Positions 1-8,178 are shown, counted from the first letter of the stretch. The stretch is DNA of 17,704 nucleotides from CAYPCH01 sp964409165 (GCA_964409165.1 CAYPCH010000084.1:1-17704); one strand, 5' to 3'. Translations and numbers: made by a program. Notes: a model not told the origin generated them from the letters alone.

Positions 1-400
1 AATTTTTATTACTTTTTCGTTAATTTTATTTACATTCTGCATTGGTTTTTATTATAATTATTATTGTATACTCCTATCTGCATATAGACTGCCGTACTGA
101 TTATAACTAATCTGTTATATAAAAATGTACCATGACCAATATATAAGACTTAAACTGTAATTAACATACAAAAACCAGTTTTCAAAAGTCTATATATATG
201 TTATTATATAAGTATATGCAATAGTCAAAACAGACTTGGCAGGCTAATGGGGAGGGAGATTCTTCAGTATTTGTTAAAAAGACCCTTGTTATTATGCAGT
301 AATATGATCGCAGTTGAAATATTGAACTGTCTATAAACGACTTTCAGCACTACCTAAAAATAGAAACCTATGAAGTTATTAGTTACATCCTTTAGAAAGG
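1..400. other. AT-rich intergenic region, no supported gene
   Basis: No open reading frame with a convincing ribosome site was found here on either strand. A hairpin can form between positions 146-157 and 176-191: AGACTT and AAACTG pair with CAGTTT and AAGTCT, with a 4-nt bulge and an 18-nt loop. It has no T-run, so it is not a terminator. A G-rich patch (GGGGAGGGAG) lies near 249-258. I compared the region by eye with c-di-GMP riboswitch cores because a diguanylate cyclase follows, and saw no match. Confidence 0.5.
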
Positions 401-409
401 GTGAAAAAA

Positions 410-1645
410 TTGCTAAGAAGATATCCCTACAAAAAAAATAAAAATCCTTTTAGCCTAGTATTGTTGTCTTTAATTGCAACCATTCCGGTATCTTTGCTTA
501 CATTCATTGTATTTGAATGGTACGATGAAAAAAAACCTTTGAAAAATTTTGGCACAATATACTTTGCAGCAGCGTTTGCAGGTACACTCTATTTTATACT
601 ATTTATAGTATCAGGAATACTTGCAATGAAATTAGCTGAGCAGCACATACAGGCAAGAGAACTCAAGAATTTCCAAAATTTTACCGACGTACTCCATCGC
701 TCAACTTCTGAAATTGAAGTTTATGAGACTCTGTATAACTTTGTCCGCAATATGCATCTTGTCAACCATGTAACATTGTTTTACCGTAATGATAGGTCTA
801 GTCAAGATATATCATGGCAGCGTATTACAAACGAAAGAATGCCTCTTTGCACAATGGAGGCCAGAAACTGTCCCTTAATAAAATACGGACGTGAGTGTAG
901 CGTAAGAAACATTTCTGTCGATATAACATGTGCCTATCAACTGCCTGAGCATAAGAACGGAAGCTACATTTGCCTTCCTATCACAGACGGCAACCAAACA
1001 TTGGGTATTTTGCAGCTTTATTCAAAATCCAGGTATTTCTTTGATGATCTTGTTATCTCAAAGATAAAATCCTATATAGAAGTTGCCAAGCCTATAATCA
1101 GTAGCAAAAGGACTCTACATCAGCTTAGTAAGAAAGCTTCAACAGATAAGCTTACAAAGCTTTATAATAGAAGCTTTTTAGAGCCATACCTCGAAAACCA
1201 GCTTGAAGCTACAAACATGAGCCGCCAAAAATTAAGCGTGATTATGATTGATATAGACGACTTTAAAAAGATAAACGATACTTACGGGCATTCAGCAGGC
1301 GACTCCGTTCTGGTAGTCTTTTCACAGGTAATATTAAGATGCCTGCGTAGAACCGATCTGGTGGCAAGATACGGCGGAGAAGAGTTTATAGCCATATTAC
1401 CTTCTACCAACACAGAAACCGCAGTTTCTATTGCCGAACGTATACGGGAAACCATATCCACAGAACCTATGCCAAAAGTGAATGATGAAAAACTCCCCCA
1501 CATAACATGCAGTCTGGGCGTTTCCACATATCCAATTTTTGCAGAAAGCAAGAGCAACCTGATAAAAACAGCTGATTTAGCTCTTTACAAAGCCAAACAG
1601 TCTGGCAAGAACTGTGTTAAAATATATTCAAGGGATATGGGATAA
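410..1645 (+). CDS. Membrane-bound diguanylate cyclase (2 TM, Cys-rich GAF-like sensor, GGDEF)
   Basis: Predicted to make cyclic di-GMP from two GTP at the inner face of the membrane. Numbering is from the TTG at 410. Two membrane helices lie near residues 14-36 and 49-75. A GAF-like sensor follows (about 88-230), then a GGDEF domain (about 245-411). The active-site loop reads GGEEF (322-326), a common functional variant, and DIDDFKKIND binds GTP/metal. An inhibitory RxxD site (R313-D316) sits five residues before GGEEF, so product inhibition is expected. The sensor has four cysteines at 147, 154, 163 and 174, suggesting a metal or redox centre (inference). A GTG at 401 is in frame but overlaps the AAAGGGTG ribosome site; TTG 410 has correct spacing, so I prefer it. 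No EAL or HD-GYP partner is nearby. It stands alone, convergent with nagA. Confidence 0.9.
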   Translation: MLRRYPYKKNKNPFSLVLLSLIATIPVSLLTFIVFEWYDEKKPLKNFGTIYFAAAFAGTLYFILFIVSGILAMKLAEQHIQARELKNFQNFTDVLHRSTSEIEVYETLYNFVRNMHLVNHVTLFYRNDRSSQDISWQRITNERMPLCTMEARNCPLIKYGRECSVRNISVDITCAYQLPEHKNGSYICLPITDGNQTLGILQLYSKSRYFFDDLVISKIKSYIEVAKPIISSKRTLHQLSKKASTDKLTKLYNRSFLEPYLENQLEATNMSRQKLSVIMIDIDDFKKINDTYGHSAGDSVLVVFSQVILRCLRRTDLVARYGGEEFIAILPSTNTETAVSIAERIRETISTEPMPKVNDEKLPHITCSLGVSTYPIFAESKSNLIKTADLALYKAKQSGKNCVKIYSRDMG

Positions 1646-1728
1646 AACACTAACTTTTCAGTCCTTATTTCTATTTTGGGATAGTAATATCCTGCTAAAA
1701 ATCAATTACTACCTTTGTATAAGCTATT

Positions 1729-2892
1729 CTATCGGTTTTTGTAAACAATTCTTCCCTCTGCAAAAGTCATCAAAACATTAAGATCTTTATCAAGAATTGT
1801 GAGGTCTGCATCCATTTCCTCTTCTAAGCTACCCTTTCTCTTATGGATATTCAATACTCTAGCCGGATTTACAGCAGCCATCCTTACAGCATCTTCAAGC
1901 GGTACATTGAACTCTCTTACCATTTTCCTTACAGAATCAACCATAGTAAGGGTGCTCCCTGCCAGTACACCATTTTCAAGCCTTGCTACGCCCTTTTCAA
2001 CATGTATTTTCTGTCCTCCAAGGGTGTACCAATCGACAGCAAGTCCCGTTCCCGAAATGGAATCCGTTATAAGCACTACATTGTGAGTTGTTTTACATTT
2101 CAATATTATTCTTATAACAGCAGGGTCTATATGAATCCCGTCTGCAATAATTTCCACTGTTATTCTATCATCATCCAGCGCCGCCCCTACAAGACCCGGC
2201 TTTCTGTGGTGAAGACCTTCCATCGCATTAAACAGATGGGTAATGTGTTCAAATCCGCTTTTGAATGCTCTGACTGAACTTTCATAATCCAATCCTGAAT
2301 GCCCAATTGAAAATTTTATGCCGTATTCCTTTAAGTATTCCGGAATTTCCATTCCTCCGCTAATCTCCGGAGCAACAGTTATTAGCTTTATGTTATTGCC
2401 TGATCTCTCCATTAGGTTATCGAGAAGTGCAGGGGTAGGGACTGTAATGTGCTCTGTCGGGTGAGCACCTTTGAACTCAGGGTTTATAAAGGGACCTTCA
2501 AGGTTTATTCCCAGTATTTTTGCCCCGCTTGTACCGGCTTTTATTGCATTTCTAATATTTCCCAGGGCACAATATATATCCTCCATTGACGCAGTCATTA
2601 TTGCAGGCAAAAAAGATGTAACTCCTTTTGATGCAAAAAATAATGACAATGAATTTATGTCTTCCTCGGTTGAATGCATAAAGTCACAGCCACAAGCCCC
2701 ATGAGTATGTATATCAATAAATCCGGGAACCACATAATAACCATCTGCATCCGTAAATTCCAGATCAGTGGGGTCTGTAGTCACTGATTCCTCAATTTTT
2801 ATAATTTTATTTCCTTCAATAAGTATGTCTTTTTTTTCAAACCCTTCATTTTTATTAAACACAAATCCTTTTGAAATCAGTTTTCTTTTCAT
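1729..2892 (-). CDS. nagA: N-acetylglucosamine-6-phosphate deacetylase
   Basis: Converts GlcNAc-6-phosphate to glucosamine-6-phosphate plus acetate in the cytoplasm, feeding recycled cell-wall or chitin-derived amino sugar into glycolysis or new peptidoglycan. It is a 387-aa amidohydrolase of normal length. The family ligands are visible: H62-x-H64 (IDIHTHG), E132 (LEGPF), H198 (IGHSG), H219 (THLFNAM) and the catalytic D277 (LITDS). The HxH pair is the arrangement seen in Bacillus-type enzymes with a two-metal centre. The ATG is preceded by AGAGAGGAT at good spacing. No nagB or PTS gene lies in the window, so it appears monocistronic. It is transcribed divergently from glgB and convergently with the diguanylate cyclase. 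I found no terminator after it. Confidence 0.95.
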   Translation of the reverse strand: MKRKLISKGFVFNKNEGFEKKDILIEGNKIIKIEESVTTDPTDLEFTDADGYYVVPGFIDIHTHGACGCDFMHSTEEDINSLSLFFASKGVTSFLPAIMTASMEDIYCALGNIRNAIKAGTSGAKILGINLEGPFINPEFKGAHPTEHITVPTPALLDNLMERSGNNIKLITVAPEISGGMEIPEYLKEYGIKFSIGHSGLDYESSVRAFKSGFEHITHLFNAMEGLHHRKPGLVGAALDDDRITVEIIADGIHIDPAVIRIILKCKTTHNVVLITDSISGTGLAVDWYTLGGQKIHVEKGVARLENGVLAGSTLTMVDSVRKMVREFNVPLEDAVRMAAVNPARVLNIHKRKGSLEEEMDADLTILDKDLNVLMTFAEGRIVYKNR

Positions 2893-2955
2893 TGGTTTAT
2901 CCTCTCTTGGTAAAAATTACATATTGTTTTTTTGTAAAGTATGGTATTATTATAT

Positions 2956-2983
2956 ATTATATTTATCCGCCTTACTATGTTAA
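2956..2983 (-). promoter_or_regulatory. Probable sigma-A promoter of nagA
   Basis: On the minus strand TTAACA (2983-2978) is followed after 16 bp by a perfect TATAAT (2961-2956). Transcription would start near 2949, leaving a leader of about 57 nt before the nagA ATG. This is read directly from sequence and not tested. Confidence 0.6.
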
Positions 2984-3016
2984 TCACGACTTTGGTTTTA
3001 ATTTATTGCTTTGGTT

Positions 3017-3045
3017 TTAATAAGAATACGATTTATGTTTATACT
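3017..3045 (+). promoter_or_regulatory. Possible glgB promoter
   Basis: TTAATA (3017-3022), a 17-bp spacer and TATACT (3040-3045) give a fair sigma-A-type match about 110 bp upstream of the glgB start. The region is very AT-rich, so chance matches are likely. Confidence 0.35.
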
Positions 3046-3102
3046 ATATTGAACATAATACAAATAAAACTAAATTACATACCCATAAAGGGTACTCAAT
3101 TT

Positions 3103-3130
3103 TGCCTCTTTTATTCCATTCCAAGAGGCA
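3103..3130 (+). promoter_or_regulatory. Inverted repeat in the glgB leader
   Basis: TGCCTCTT (3103-3110) and AAGAGGCA (3123-3130) form a perfect 8-bp stem with a 12-nt loop, ending 12 nt before the glgB ribosome site. No T-run follows, so it is not a terminator. It could be an operator or a leader RNA hairpin. Confidence 0.45.
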
Positions 3131-3157
3131 TAAATAAATATAAGAAGAGGTGTGATA

Positions 3158-5365
3158 ATGATGAATACAACAGCAAATTTCGATGAAATAGTTAGGGTAA
3201 TTAATGCTGAACATTCTGACCCTTTTAGTGTTCTTGGTATGCACCATGCCGAATCCGGCAATTCTTTAGCTGTCAGGGTATTTATTCCCAATGCAGATGA
3301 AATAAACGTAATAGAGCTTTCAAACAATATAAGGTACAAAATGGAATTAATTCATGAAAAGGGTTTGTTTGAGGTTTTGTTTAAAGACAGAACAGAGTTC
3401 TTCAAGTACTGCCTTGAAGTTAAGGATAACATGAACAATATCTTTATTGTGCACGATCCGTATAGCTTCCTTCCGGTACTTCCGGATTTTGATATTCATC
3501 TTTTTAACGAGGGTAACAACCATAAAATCTATGAAAAGCTTGGTGCTCATATTATGAGCATAGATGGTATTGAAGGTACTTTTTTTGCTGTATGGGCACC
3601 CTGTGCCAAACGTGTCAGTGTTGTGGGTGATTTCAATCAATGGGATGGTCGCAGACACACTATGAGGATAAGAGGCTCTTCTGGAATATGGGAAATTTTT
3701 ATTCCCCGCATCACTGAAGGCGAGATTTACAAATACGAGATAAAGACTCCCCATAATGATATTTATGTAAAAGCCGACCCTTACGGTTTTTATTCCGAAT
3801 TACGACCCAATACAGCCTCTATTGTATGCAGTCTTGAAGAGTATTACTGGAATGACCGTGATTGGTTGTATGCAAGGGATCATGGTACCAACTTTGACAA
3901 ACCCGTTTCAATTTACGAAGTCCATCTAGGCTCATGGCAAAGAGCTTCGGACGAGGATGACAATGGTTTTCATACATACAGGGATTTAGCCGACAAACTT
4001 GTGGACTATGTCAAGTATATGGGTTATACCCATATTGAACTCCTTCCAGTTTCAGAACACCCTTTTGACGGTTCCTGGGGGTACCAGATTACCGGCTATT
4101 ATGCAGTAACCTCAAGGTATGGTGAACCAAAGGATTTTATGTACTTTGTGGATAAATGTCATCAGAACGGTATAGGAGTGCTCCTGGACTGGGTCCCTGC
4201 TCATTTTCCTAAAGACGGCCATGGTTTGGCTAGATTTGACGGTACTGCACTCTACGAGCATTATGACATGAAACAGGGTGAACACCCTGATTGGGGAACC
4301 CATATATTTAACTATGGTCGGTTGGAAGTTAAAAACTTCCTTATCTCAAATGCTCTTTTCTGGTTTGATAAGTACCACATAGATGGTTTAAGGGTTGATG
4401 CGGTTGCGTCAATGCTCTATCTCGACTACGGTAAGAAAGAGGGGGAATGGTTGCCAAACAGATGGGGAGGGAAAGAAAATGTGGAAGCTATCGATTTCAT
4501 GCGGCATTTAAATTCAACTGTGTATAACTATTTCCCCGGTATAATGATGATTGCTGAAGAATCCACCTCATGGCCTTTAGTATCAAAACCCCCGTATGTG
4601 GGTGGATTAGGTTTCACATATAAATGGAACATGGGATGGATGAATGACTTTTTACGTTATATGAGTATGGATTCCATTTACAGGAGATACCATCAAAACT
4701 TATTAACGTTTTCCTCCATGTACTCATGCGCAGAAAATTATATACTTATACTATCCCACGATGAAGTGGTACATGGAAAATGCTCAATGATTGAAAAAAT
4801 GCCGGGAGACTACTGGCAGAAGTTTGCAGGACTTCGGGCAAGCTACGGATATTTTTACGGTCACCCCGGTAAAAAATTGATGTTTATGGGTAATGAATTT
4901 GCCCAGTTTATTGAATGGAACTACAAAAAAAGTCTTGATTGGCTTCTCTTGGATTACGAAATGCACCGTAAAATGCAGGATTACGTTCGTGACCTTAATC
5001 ATTTGTATAAGGATGAAAACGCCCTTCATGAAATAGATTTCAGTTATGATGGTTTTGAGTGGATTGACTGTAATGATACGGAGCATAGTATTATTTCTTT
5101 CATGCGGAAAGGGACGAATTGGAAAAACTCACTAATATTTATCTGCAATTTCACTCCCGCTGTACACGAGGATTATCGCATAGGTTCACCGTTTAACACC
5201 TTCTATGAAGAAATTTTAAATAGTGATTGGGAAAAATACGGAGGAAGTAATGTGGGAAACTTTGAAGGAGTCCAAGCTGAAGAAATTGGTTGCCATCAAA
5301 AGCCTTACTCAATAAGGCTGCGTGTTCCGCCTCTTTCAACGATAGTATTAAAACCAAGGCTATAA
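3158..5365 (+). CDS. glgB: 1,4-alpha-glucan branching enzyme (GH13)
   Basis: Cuts alpha-1,4-glucan chains and rejoins them as alpha-1,6 branches during glycogen synthesis in the cytoplasm. The order is an N-terminal beta-sandwich segment, a CBM48 domain (NQWDGRRH), a GH13 catalytic barrel, and a C-terminal beta domain. Visible GH13 motifs are DWVPAHFP, GLRVDAVASM (nucleophile Asp near residue 414), AEES (acid/base Glu near 467-468) and SHDEVVHGK (transition-state Asp near 534). About 735 aa is usual for GlgB. A GTG at 3152 lies inside the AGAAGAGGTG ribosome site; the ATG at 3158 is correctly spaced, and the ATG at 3161 is a near alternative. glgC, glgD, glgA and glgP are absent from the window, so this branching gene is uncoupled from the rest of the glycogen pathway here. 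Confidence 0.95.
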   Translation: MMNTTANFDEIVRVINAEHSDPFSVLGMHHAESGNSLAVRVFIPNADEINVIELSNNIRYKMELIHEKGLFEVLFKDRTEFFKYCLEVKDNMNNIFIVHDPYSFLPVLPDFDIHLFNEGNNHKIYEKLGAHIMSIDGIEGTFFAVWAPCAKRVSVVGDFNQWDGRRHTMRIRGSSGIWEIFIPRITEGEIYKYEIKTPHNDIYVKADPYGFYSELRPNTASIVCSLEEYYWNDRDWLYARDHGTNFDKPVSIYEVHLGSWQRASDEDDNGFHTYRDLADKLVDYVKYMGYTHIELLPVSEHPFDGSWGYQITGYYAVTSRYGEPKDFMYFVDKCHQNGIGVLLDWVPAHFPKDGHGLARFDGTALYEHYDMKQGEHPDWGTHIFNYGRLEVKNFLISNALFWFDKYHIDGLRVDAVASMLYLDYGKKEGEWLPNRWGGKENVEAIDFMRHLNSTVYNYFPGIMMIAEESTSWPLVSKPPYVGGLGFTYKWNMGWMNDFLRYMSMDSIYRRYHQNLLTFSSMYSCAENYILILSHDEVVHGKCSMIEKMPGDYWQKFAGLRASYGYFYGHPGKKLMFMGNEFAQFIEWNYKKSLDWLLLDYEMHRKMQDYVRDLNHLYKDENALHEIDFSYDGFEWIDCNDTEHSIISFMRKGTNWKNSLIFICNFTPAVHEDYRIGSPFNTFYEEILNSDWEKYGGSNVGNFEGVQAEEIGCHQKPYSIRLRVPPLSTIVLKPRL

Positions 5366-5380
5366 CCAGTAAACTCTGAG

Positions 5381-5448
5381 GTGAAATGAACCCCAAGCTT
5401 TTAGACCACTAAAGGTGTCTGTTTTGCCTCTCTCATCTTATTTCACTC
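5381..5448. terminator. Nested inverted repeats between convergent glgB and rsgI
   Basis: GTGAAAT and ATTTCAC (7 bp) enclose a smaller hairpin, AGACC...GGTGTCT at 5403-5420, which has one bulged base. On the plus strand the small hairpin is followed by GTTTTG. The T-runs are short on both strands, so this is at best a weak two-way terminator for two convergent genes. Confidence 0.3.
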
Positions 5449-5469
5449 ATCCCTTACCATTCTCACTAC

Positions 5470-7143
5470 TCAGTTTTTCTTAACATCTTTATTACTGTTT
5501 TGAGTATTATCTTTCTGGTGTTGATGTTGAGGTAGTGGTGGTGGCAGCGGAGGTTGGAATAAGGGTGGAGACTGGGGATTCTGCCACCACATATTGTTTC
5601 CGTTATTATATGGTGTATTGAAGTTGTTATCCCACCATTTATTACCTGTCTCCTTATTCATATCCTGCTTCTGATCATCTTTATTATTGTTGTTTTTATC
5701 TTTATTAATTTCATTTTTGTTATTTTTATCTTCTTTTGTTTCTGCTTTATTTGATTCTTTCTGAGCATCTTTTTTTATATCCGGTTTATCCGGTTTATCC
5801 GGTTTATCTGGTTTGTCCGGTTTATCTGGTTTATCAGATTTATCAGATTTATCAGATTTATCCTGAGCTTTTTTCTCCTCTTCAAACTTTTTCCACATCT
5901 CAGCGGATTTTTCCTGATAATCTTTGTACCATTCCTGCCATTTTTCCCAGTCTTCCTTGCTGAAGTTATTATTGAAGTCTTTCATAGCATCTGGATTCCA
6001 ATAATCGCCCCAGTTTGCTCCTTCGTTATTATTAAAGTGCTCCCAAGGGTTATAATTATTGTTATTGTTATTGTTATTGTTATTGTTATTGTTATTGTTA
6101 TTATTATTATTATTATTATTGTTGCCATTGCTGTTTTGGCTGTTATTTCTACTGTTATTGCTACTGTTATTGCTATTATTTTTGTTACTATTGTTTGAAT
6201 TGTTTTTTCCATTATTATCTGAATTGTTTTTGCCTGTATTTCCATTTTTATTAGCATTATTGTCTTTAGCTGGAGAATTCACAGGTTTATTATTATCGGG
6301 TTTTGAAGCTGCTGTTTCATGAGTTATAGCCGTTTTTGGTGTTTCAACTGGTTCGGGTGATATCTCATCACCTTCCTTGGCTTCATTATCTGCTTGTGCA
6401 ACCTTCACATCTTTAATTTCTTTCATTGCATCCTTTATAGCTTTGACTATTTCTTTTACAGGCTTATCCTTATACTCATCAACAGTTATTTCTGGACTAA
6501 GTCCTTTAAGTTTTTCAATAACAAGGAGCTTTCCAGGAGATATACCCATTTCCTTAGCTTCGTTATGCCTGCTGATTTCTGTCTTTTCTACTATTACATC
6601 TGACTTGACATTATCATTTTCAAGTGCCTCTTTTGCTGTGTTTCTGATAGCCTCTTTTAGTTTTAATTCGTTAACATCCTTACTCAATATGGTAATCATA
6701 ACAGCATTATCCTGTCCTTCATCAATATATCCGGCCTTAACTGCTGCATGAAGAACAGTCTTTATTGTCTCATCAAGTTTCTTGCTCTTGTACGGAATAC
6801 TGGCAACAAGCTCATCCCCATCGCCATTCAGACCTTTTACTTCAATCACCCTGTCAAATACGTTAAGAGTCATTTCCAAGCTGGGATTGATATCCATGTT
6901 GACATAGCTGTATGGTGTATAATAGCTGTAAGCTCCTATTGATAGCCCTAATACTACTATGAGCAGAGCTGCTACAGAAGCTACCTTTGAAATATGTCTG
7001 AAATTGAAATCAATAACCTTTGAAGGAATTTCAACTTCATACCCTACATTAAGCCTGCCAGTATTTTTAATTTTTAAAAACTCACCGTTATTGTTCATTG
7101 CTATAGCCTGTTTACCGTTAATTTCAACAACTATGGCTTTCAT
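5470..7143 (-). CDS. rsgI: Anti-sigma-I factor RsgI with Asn/Trp-rich low-complexity ectodomain
   Basis: Membrane anti-sigma factor that holds SigI inactive until an outside signal arrives. Residues 1-50 form the cytoplasmic RsgI N-terminal domain. One TM helix spans about 53-74. A conserved juxtamembrane domain follows (about 75-250), containing DINPSLEM (84-91); in this family the Asn-Pro bond of that motif is reported to undergo autoproteolysis. Beyond 255 the protein is low complexity: a Ser/Asn-rich linker, a run of about 23 Asn (341-363), a Trp-rich charged segment (364-425), DKS x3 then DKP x6 (429-455), a Lys/Asn-rich part, and a tail with two WW pairs and polyproline. No CBM, PA14 or glycosidase domain, common sensors in cellulolytic clostridia, is recognisable. 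The start is 4 nt after the sigI stop with GGTGGTGAG in the overlap, so translation is probably coupled. Confidence 0.9.
   Translation of the reverse strand: MKAIVVEINGKQAIAMNNNGEFLKIKNTGRLNVGYEVEIPSKVIDFNFRHISKVASVAALLIVVLGLSIGAYSYYTPYSYVNMDINPSLEMTLNVFDRVIEVKGLNGDGDELVASIPYKSKKLDETIKTVLHAAVKAGYIDEGQDNAVMITILSKDVNELKLKEAIRNTAKEALENDNVKSDVIVEKTEISRHNEAKEMGISPGKLLVIEKLKGLSPEITVDEYKDKPVKEIVKAIKDAMKEIKDVKVAQADNEAKEGDEISPEPVETPKTAITHETAASKPDNNKPVNSPAKDNNANKNGNTGKNNSDNNGKNNSNNSNKNNSNNSSNNSRNNSQNSNGNNNNNNNNNNNNNNNNNNNNNNNYNPWEHFNNNEGANWGDYWNPDAMKDFNNNFSKEDWEKWQEWYKDYQEKSAEMWKKFEEEKKAQDKSDKSDKSDKPDKPDKPDKPDKPDKPDIKKDAQKESNKAETKEDKNNKNEINKDKNNNNKDDQKQDMNKETGNKWWDNNFNTPYNNGNNMWWQNPQSPPLFQPPLPPPLPQHQHQKDNTQNSNKDVKKN
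5779..5859 (-). repeat. 9-bp tandem repeat encoding DKP/DKS
   Basis: Nine units of 9 bp (TATCCGGTT and variants TATCTGGTT and TATCAGATT on the plus strand) run head to tail inside rsgI. They encode six DKP then-upstream three DKS triplets in a charged extracellular linker. Because the unit is a multiple of three, gain or loss of units keeps the frame. Confidence 0.85.
6055..6123 (-). repeat. Hexa/trinucleotide microsatellite encoding poly-Asn
   Basis: On the plus strand seven GTTATT units (6061-6102) are followed by ATT triplets up to GTTGCC. On the coding strand these are alternating AAC/AAT codons for a run of about 23 Asn in the RsgI ectodomain. The 6-bp unit makes slippage likely and always frame-preserving. 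Long Leu-rich and Thr/Ile-rich open frames over this stretch are artefacts of the repeat. Confidence 0.9.
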
Positions 7144-7147
7144 ACAC

Positions 7148-7852
7148 TCACCACCAGTTAATATAATCCCTTATAAATTCATAATCTCCATTACAAATTA
7201 TTAATACTGTTATTATATATTTTCGTCCCCTCTCAATTGTTTTTCGGGGTATACTTAAGTTTTTTTCAATCTCAGATATTGGTAATAGTTTCTTATGCAT
7301 TATCTGAGATAAAAGGTTTTCTTGTGACAGTATAAACTTTGCTATATCGGAATACATCGAACGGGTTTTATTATGTTTTGGAGACACATTTATAAGTTCA
7401 GAGAAGCTTATTCCCCATACTCCAAGTTCGCTTTTCAGCTGTTCGAGTTCAAGTCTTCTATATTCACTTACTTCTTCTTTAGAGTACTCATCCAAAGACT
7501 TTCCTATACTCAGATCAATTCCTTCGTTTTCCTCATCACCGGTATAATCATTGATAGGTACTGTGATGTTGTGTTTTTTTTCTTTTCTGAAGTAATCAAT
7601 AATTCTTCTCTTTATAACATTTTGAGAAAATGCCAGAAAGTTCCCTTTTAAACGGTCGTACGATTTTATAGCTTCAACAAATGCAATCATTGCAATACTG
7701 AGCTCATCATCCCGTCCATATTCAACGTACCGCCCCGTTACCCTTTCAACAGTTGCAGCAATAAAAGGCTTGTATTCTTCAATCAGCAAATTTATTTGTT
7801 CATCATCGTTTTTGATTCTTTCCACTCTTTCATTTATTGTAATAGAATGCAT
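7148..7852 (-). CDS. sigI: RNA polymerase sigma factor SigI
   Basis: Alternative sigma factor of the SigI group of the sigma-70 family, released by its membrane partner RsgI. At 234 aa it has the usual length. Residues about 20-95 form the region-2 core (DDELSIAMIAFVEAIKSYD, then QNVIKRRIIDYFRKEKKH). A variable acidic linker follows (100-130). The C-terminal SigI-specific DNA-binding part ends with ERGRKYIITVLIICNGDYEFIRDYI (207-231), the family signature. In cellulolytic clostridia such factors direct cellulosome and hemicellulase genes; in Bacillus SigI serves heat and envelope stress. Which applies here cannot be told from the window. The ATG has GGAGG 6 nt upstream, and rsgI follows directly in the same operon. 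Confidence 0.93.
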   Translation of the reverse strand: MHSITINERVERIKNDDEQINLLIEEYKPFIAATVERVTGRYVEYGRDDELSIAMIAFVEAIKSYDRLKGNFLAFSQNVIKRRIIDYFRKEKKHNITVPINDYTGDEENEGIDLSIGKSLDEYSKEEVSEYRRLELEQLKSELGVWGISFSELINVSPKHNKTRSMYSDIAKFILSQENLLSQIMHKKLLPISEIEKNLSIPRKTIERGRKYIITVLIICNGDYEFIRDYINWW

Positions 7853-7895
7853 TCATTGCCTCCAGAAAGAACGAGTTAGATACACAATAATTATA

Positions 7896-7924
7896 ATTAT
7901 AACAATAAAAGATATTCAAGACAA
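7896..7924 (-). promoter_or_regulatory. Probable sigma-A promoter of sigI-rsgI
   Basis: On the minus strand TTGTCT (7924-7919), 17 bp, then a perfect TATAAT (7901-7896). Transcription would start about 37 nt before the sigI ATG. I did not find a convincing SigI-type promoter upstream, although sigI operons are often autoregulated. Confidence 0.6.
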
Positions 7925-7935
7925 ACTTTAATTAA

Positions 7936-8132
7936 ATGTTTAAGGGTTTCGAGCCTTTAGCAGAAAAGCTTATTGCTTTGATTGGTGGATTGCCGGGTGC
8001 ATTTAATTTAAGCGAAGAATAATTTAACAGCATTATGGAGTTTGTGGCGCTACTGTCTTGAGAGGATTAGATGGTGAAAAATATAAAAGTGTTCTGCATC
8101 AGGAAATAACAGAAAGGGAAATTACCTTATAA
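7936..8132 (+). pseudogene. Decayed small plus-strand gene (stop plus frameshift)
   Basis: From ATG 7936 the frame encodes 28 plausible residues (starting MFKGFEPLAEKLIALIGG), then meets TAA at 8020. The same frame resumes with FNSIMEFVALLS and ends at TGA. Shifted by one base, a good-looking frame (GATVLRGLDGEKYKSVLHQ...) continues from about 8046 to TAA at 8130. Together they look like one protein of about 65 residues broken by a nonsense codon and a frameshift. No ribosome site precedes the ATG, and TAA lies directly before it in frame. I do not recognise the parent family. It could also be chance coding-like sequence. With its flanks it fills the 326-bp gap between sigI and the 86-aa gene. 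Confidence 0.4.
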
Positions 8133-8178
8133 GTTTTAATACAAAAAAACAGAACAAGAATGATTGTACATTGAGAAA

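Noticed and set aside
247..330. 27-codon plus-strand frame starting ATG at 247
   Set aside because: Weak ribosome site and no recognisable pattern; the G-rich patch lies after the ATG, not before it.
200..400. Possible c-di-GMP riboswitch before the diguanylate cyclase
   Set aside because: No GEMM-I or GEMM-II core sequence could be matched by eye.
1679..1692. Hairpin GGATA/TATCC between the diguanylate cyclase and nagA
   Set aside because: Only 5 bp, AT-rich and without a T-run; not a credible terminator.
5982..6322. Long poly-Leu (plus) and Ile/Thr-rich (minus) open frames
   Set aside because: They are other frames of the poly-Asn microsatellite in rsgI, with no ribosome site.
8140..8165. 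ACAA/TTGT hairpin plus T-run as terminator of the ilv operon
   Set aside because: A four-base AT-rich stem several bases from the T-run is too weak to call.
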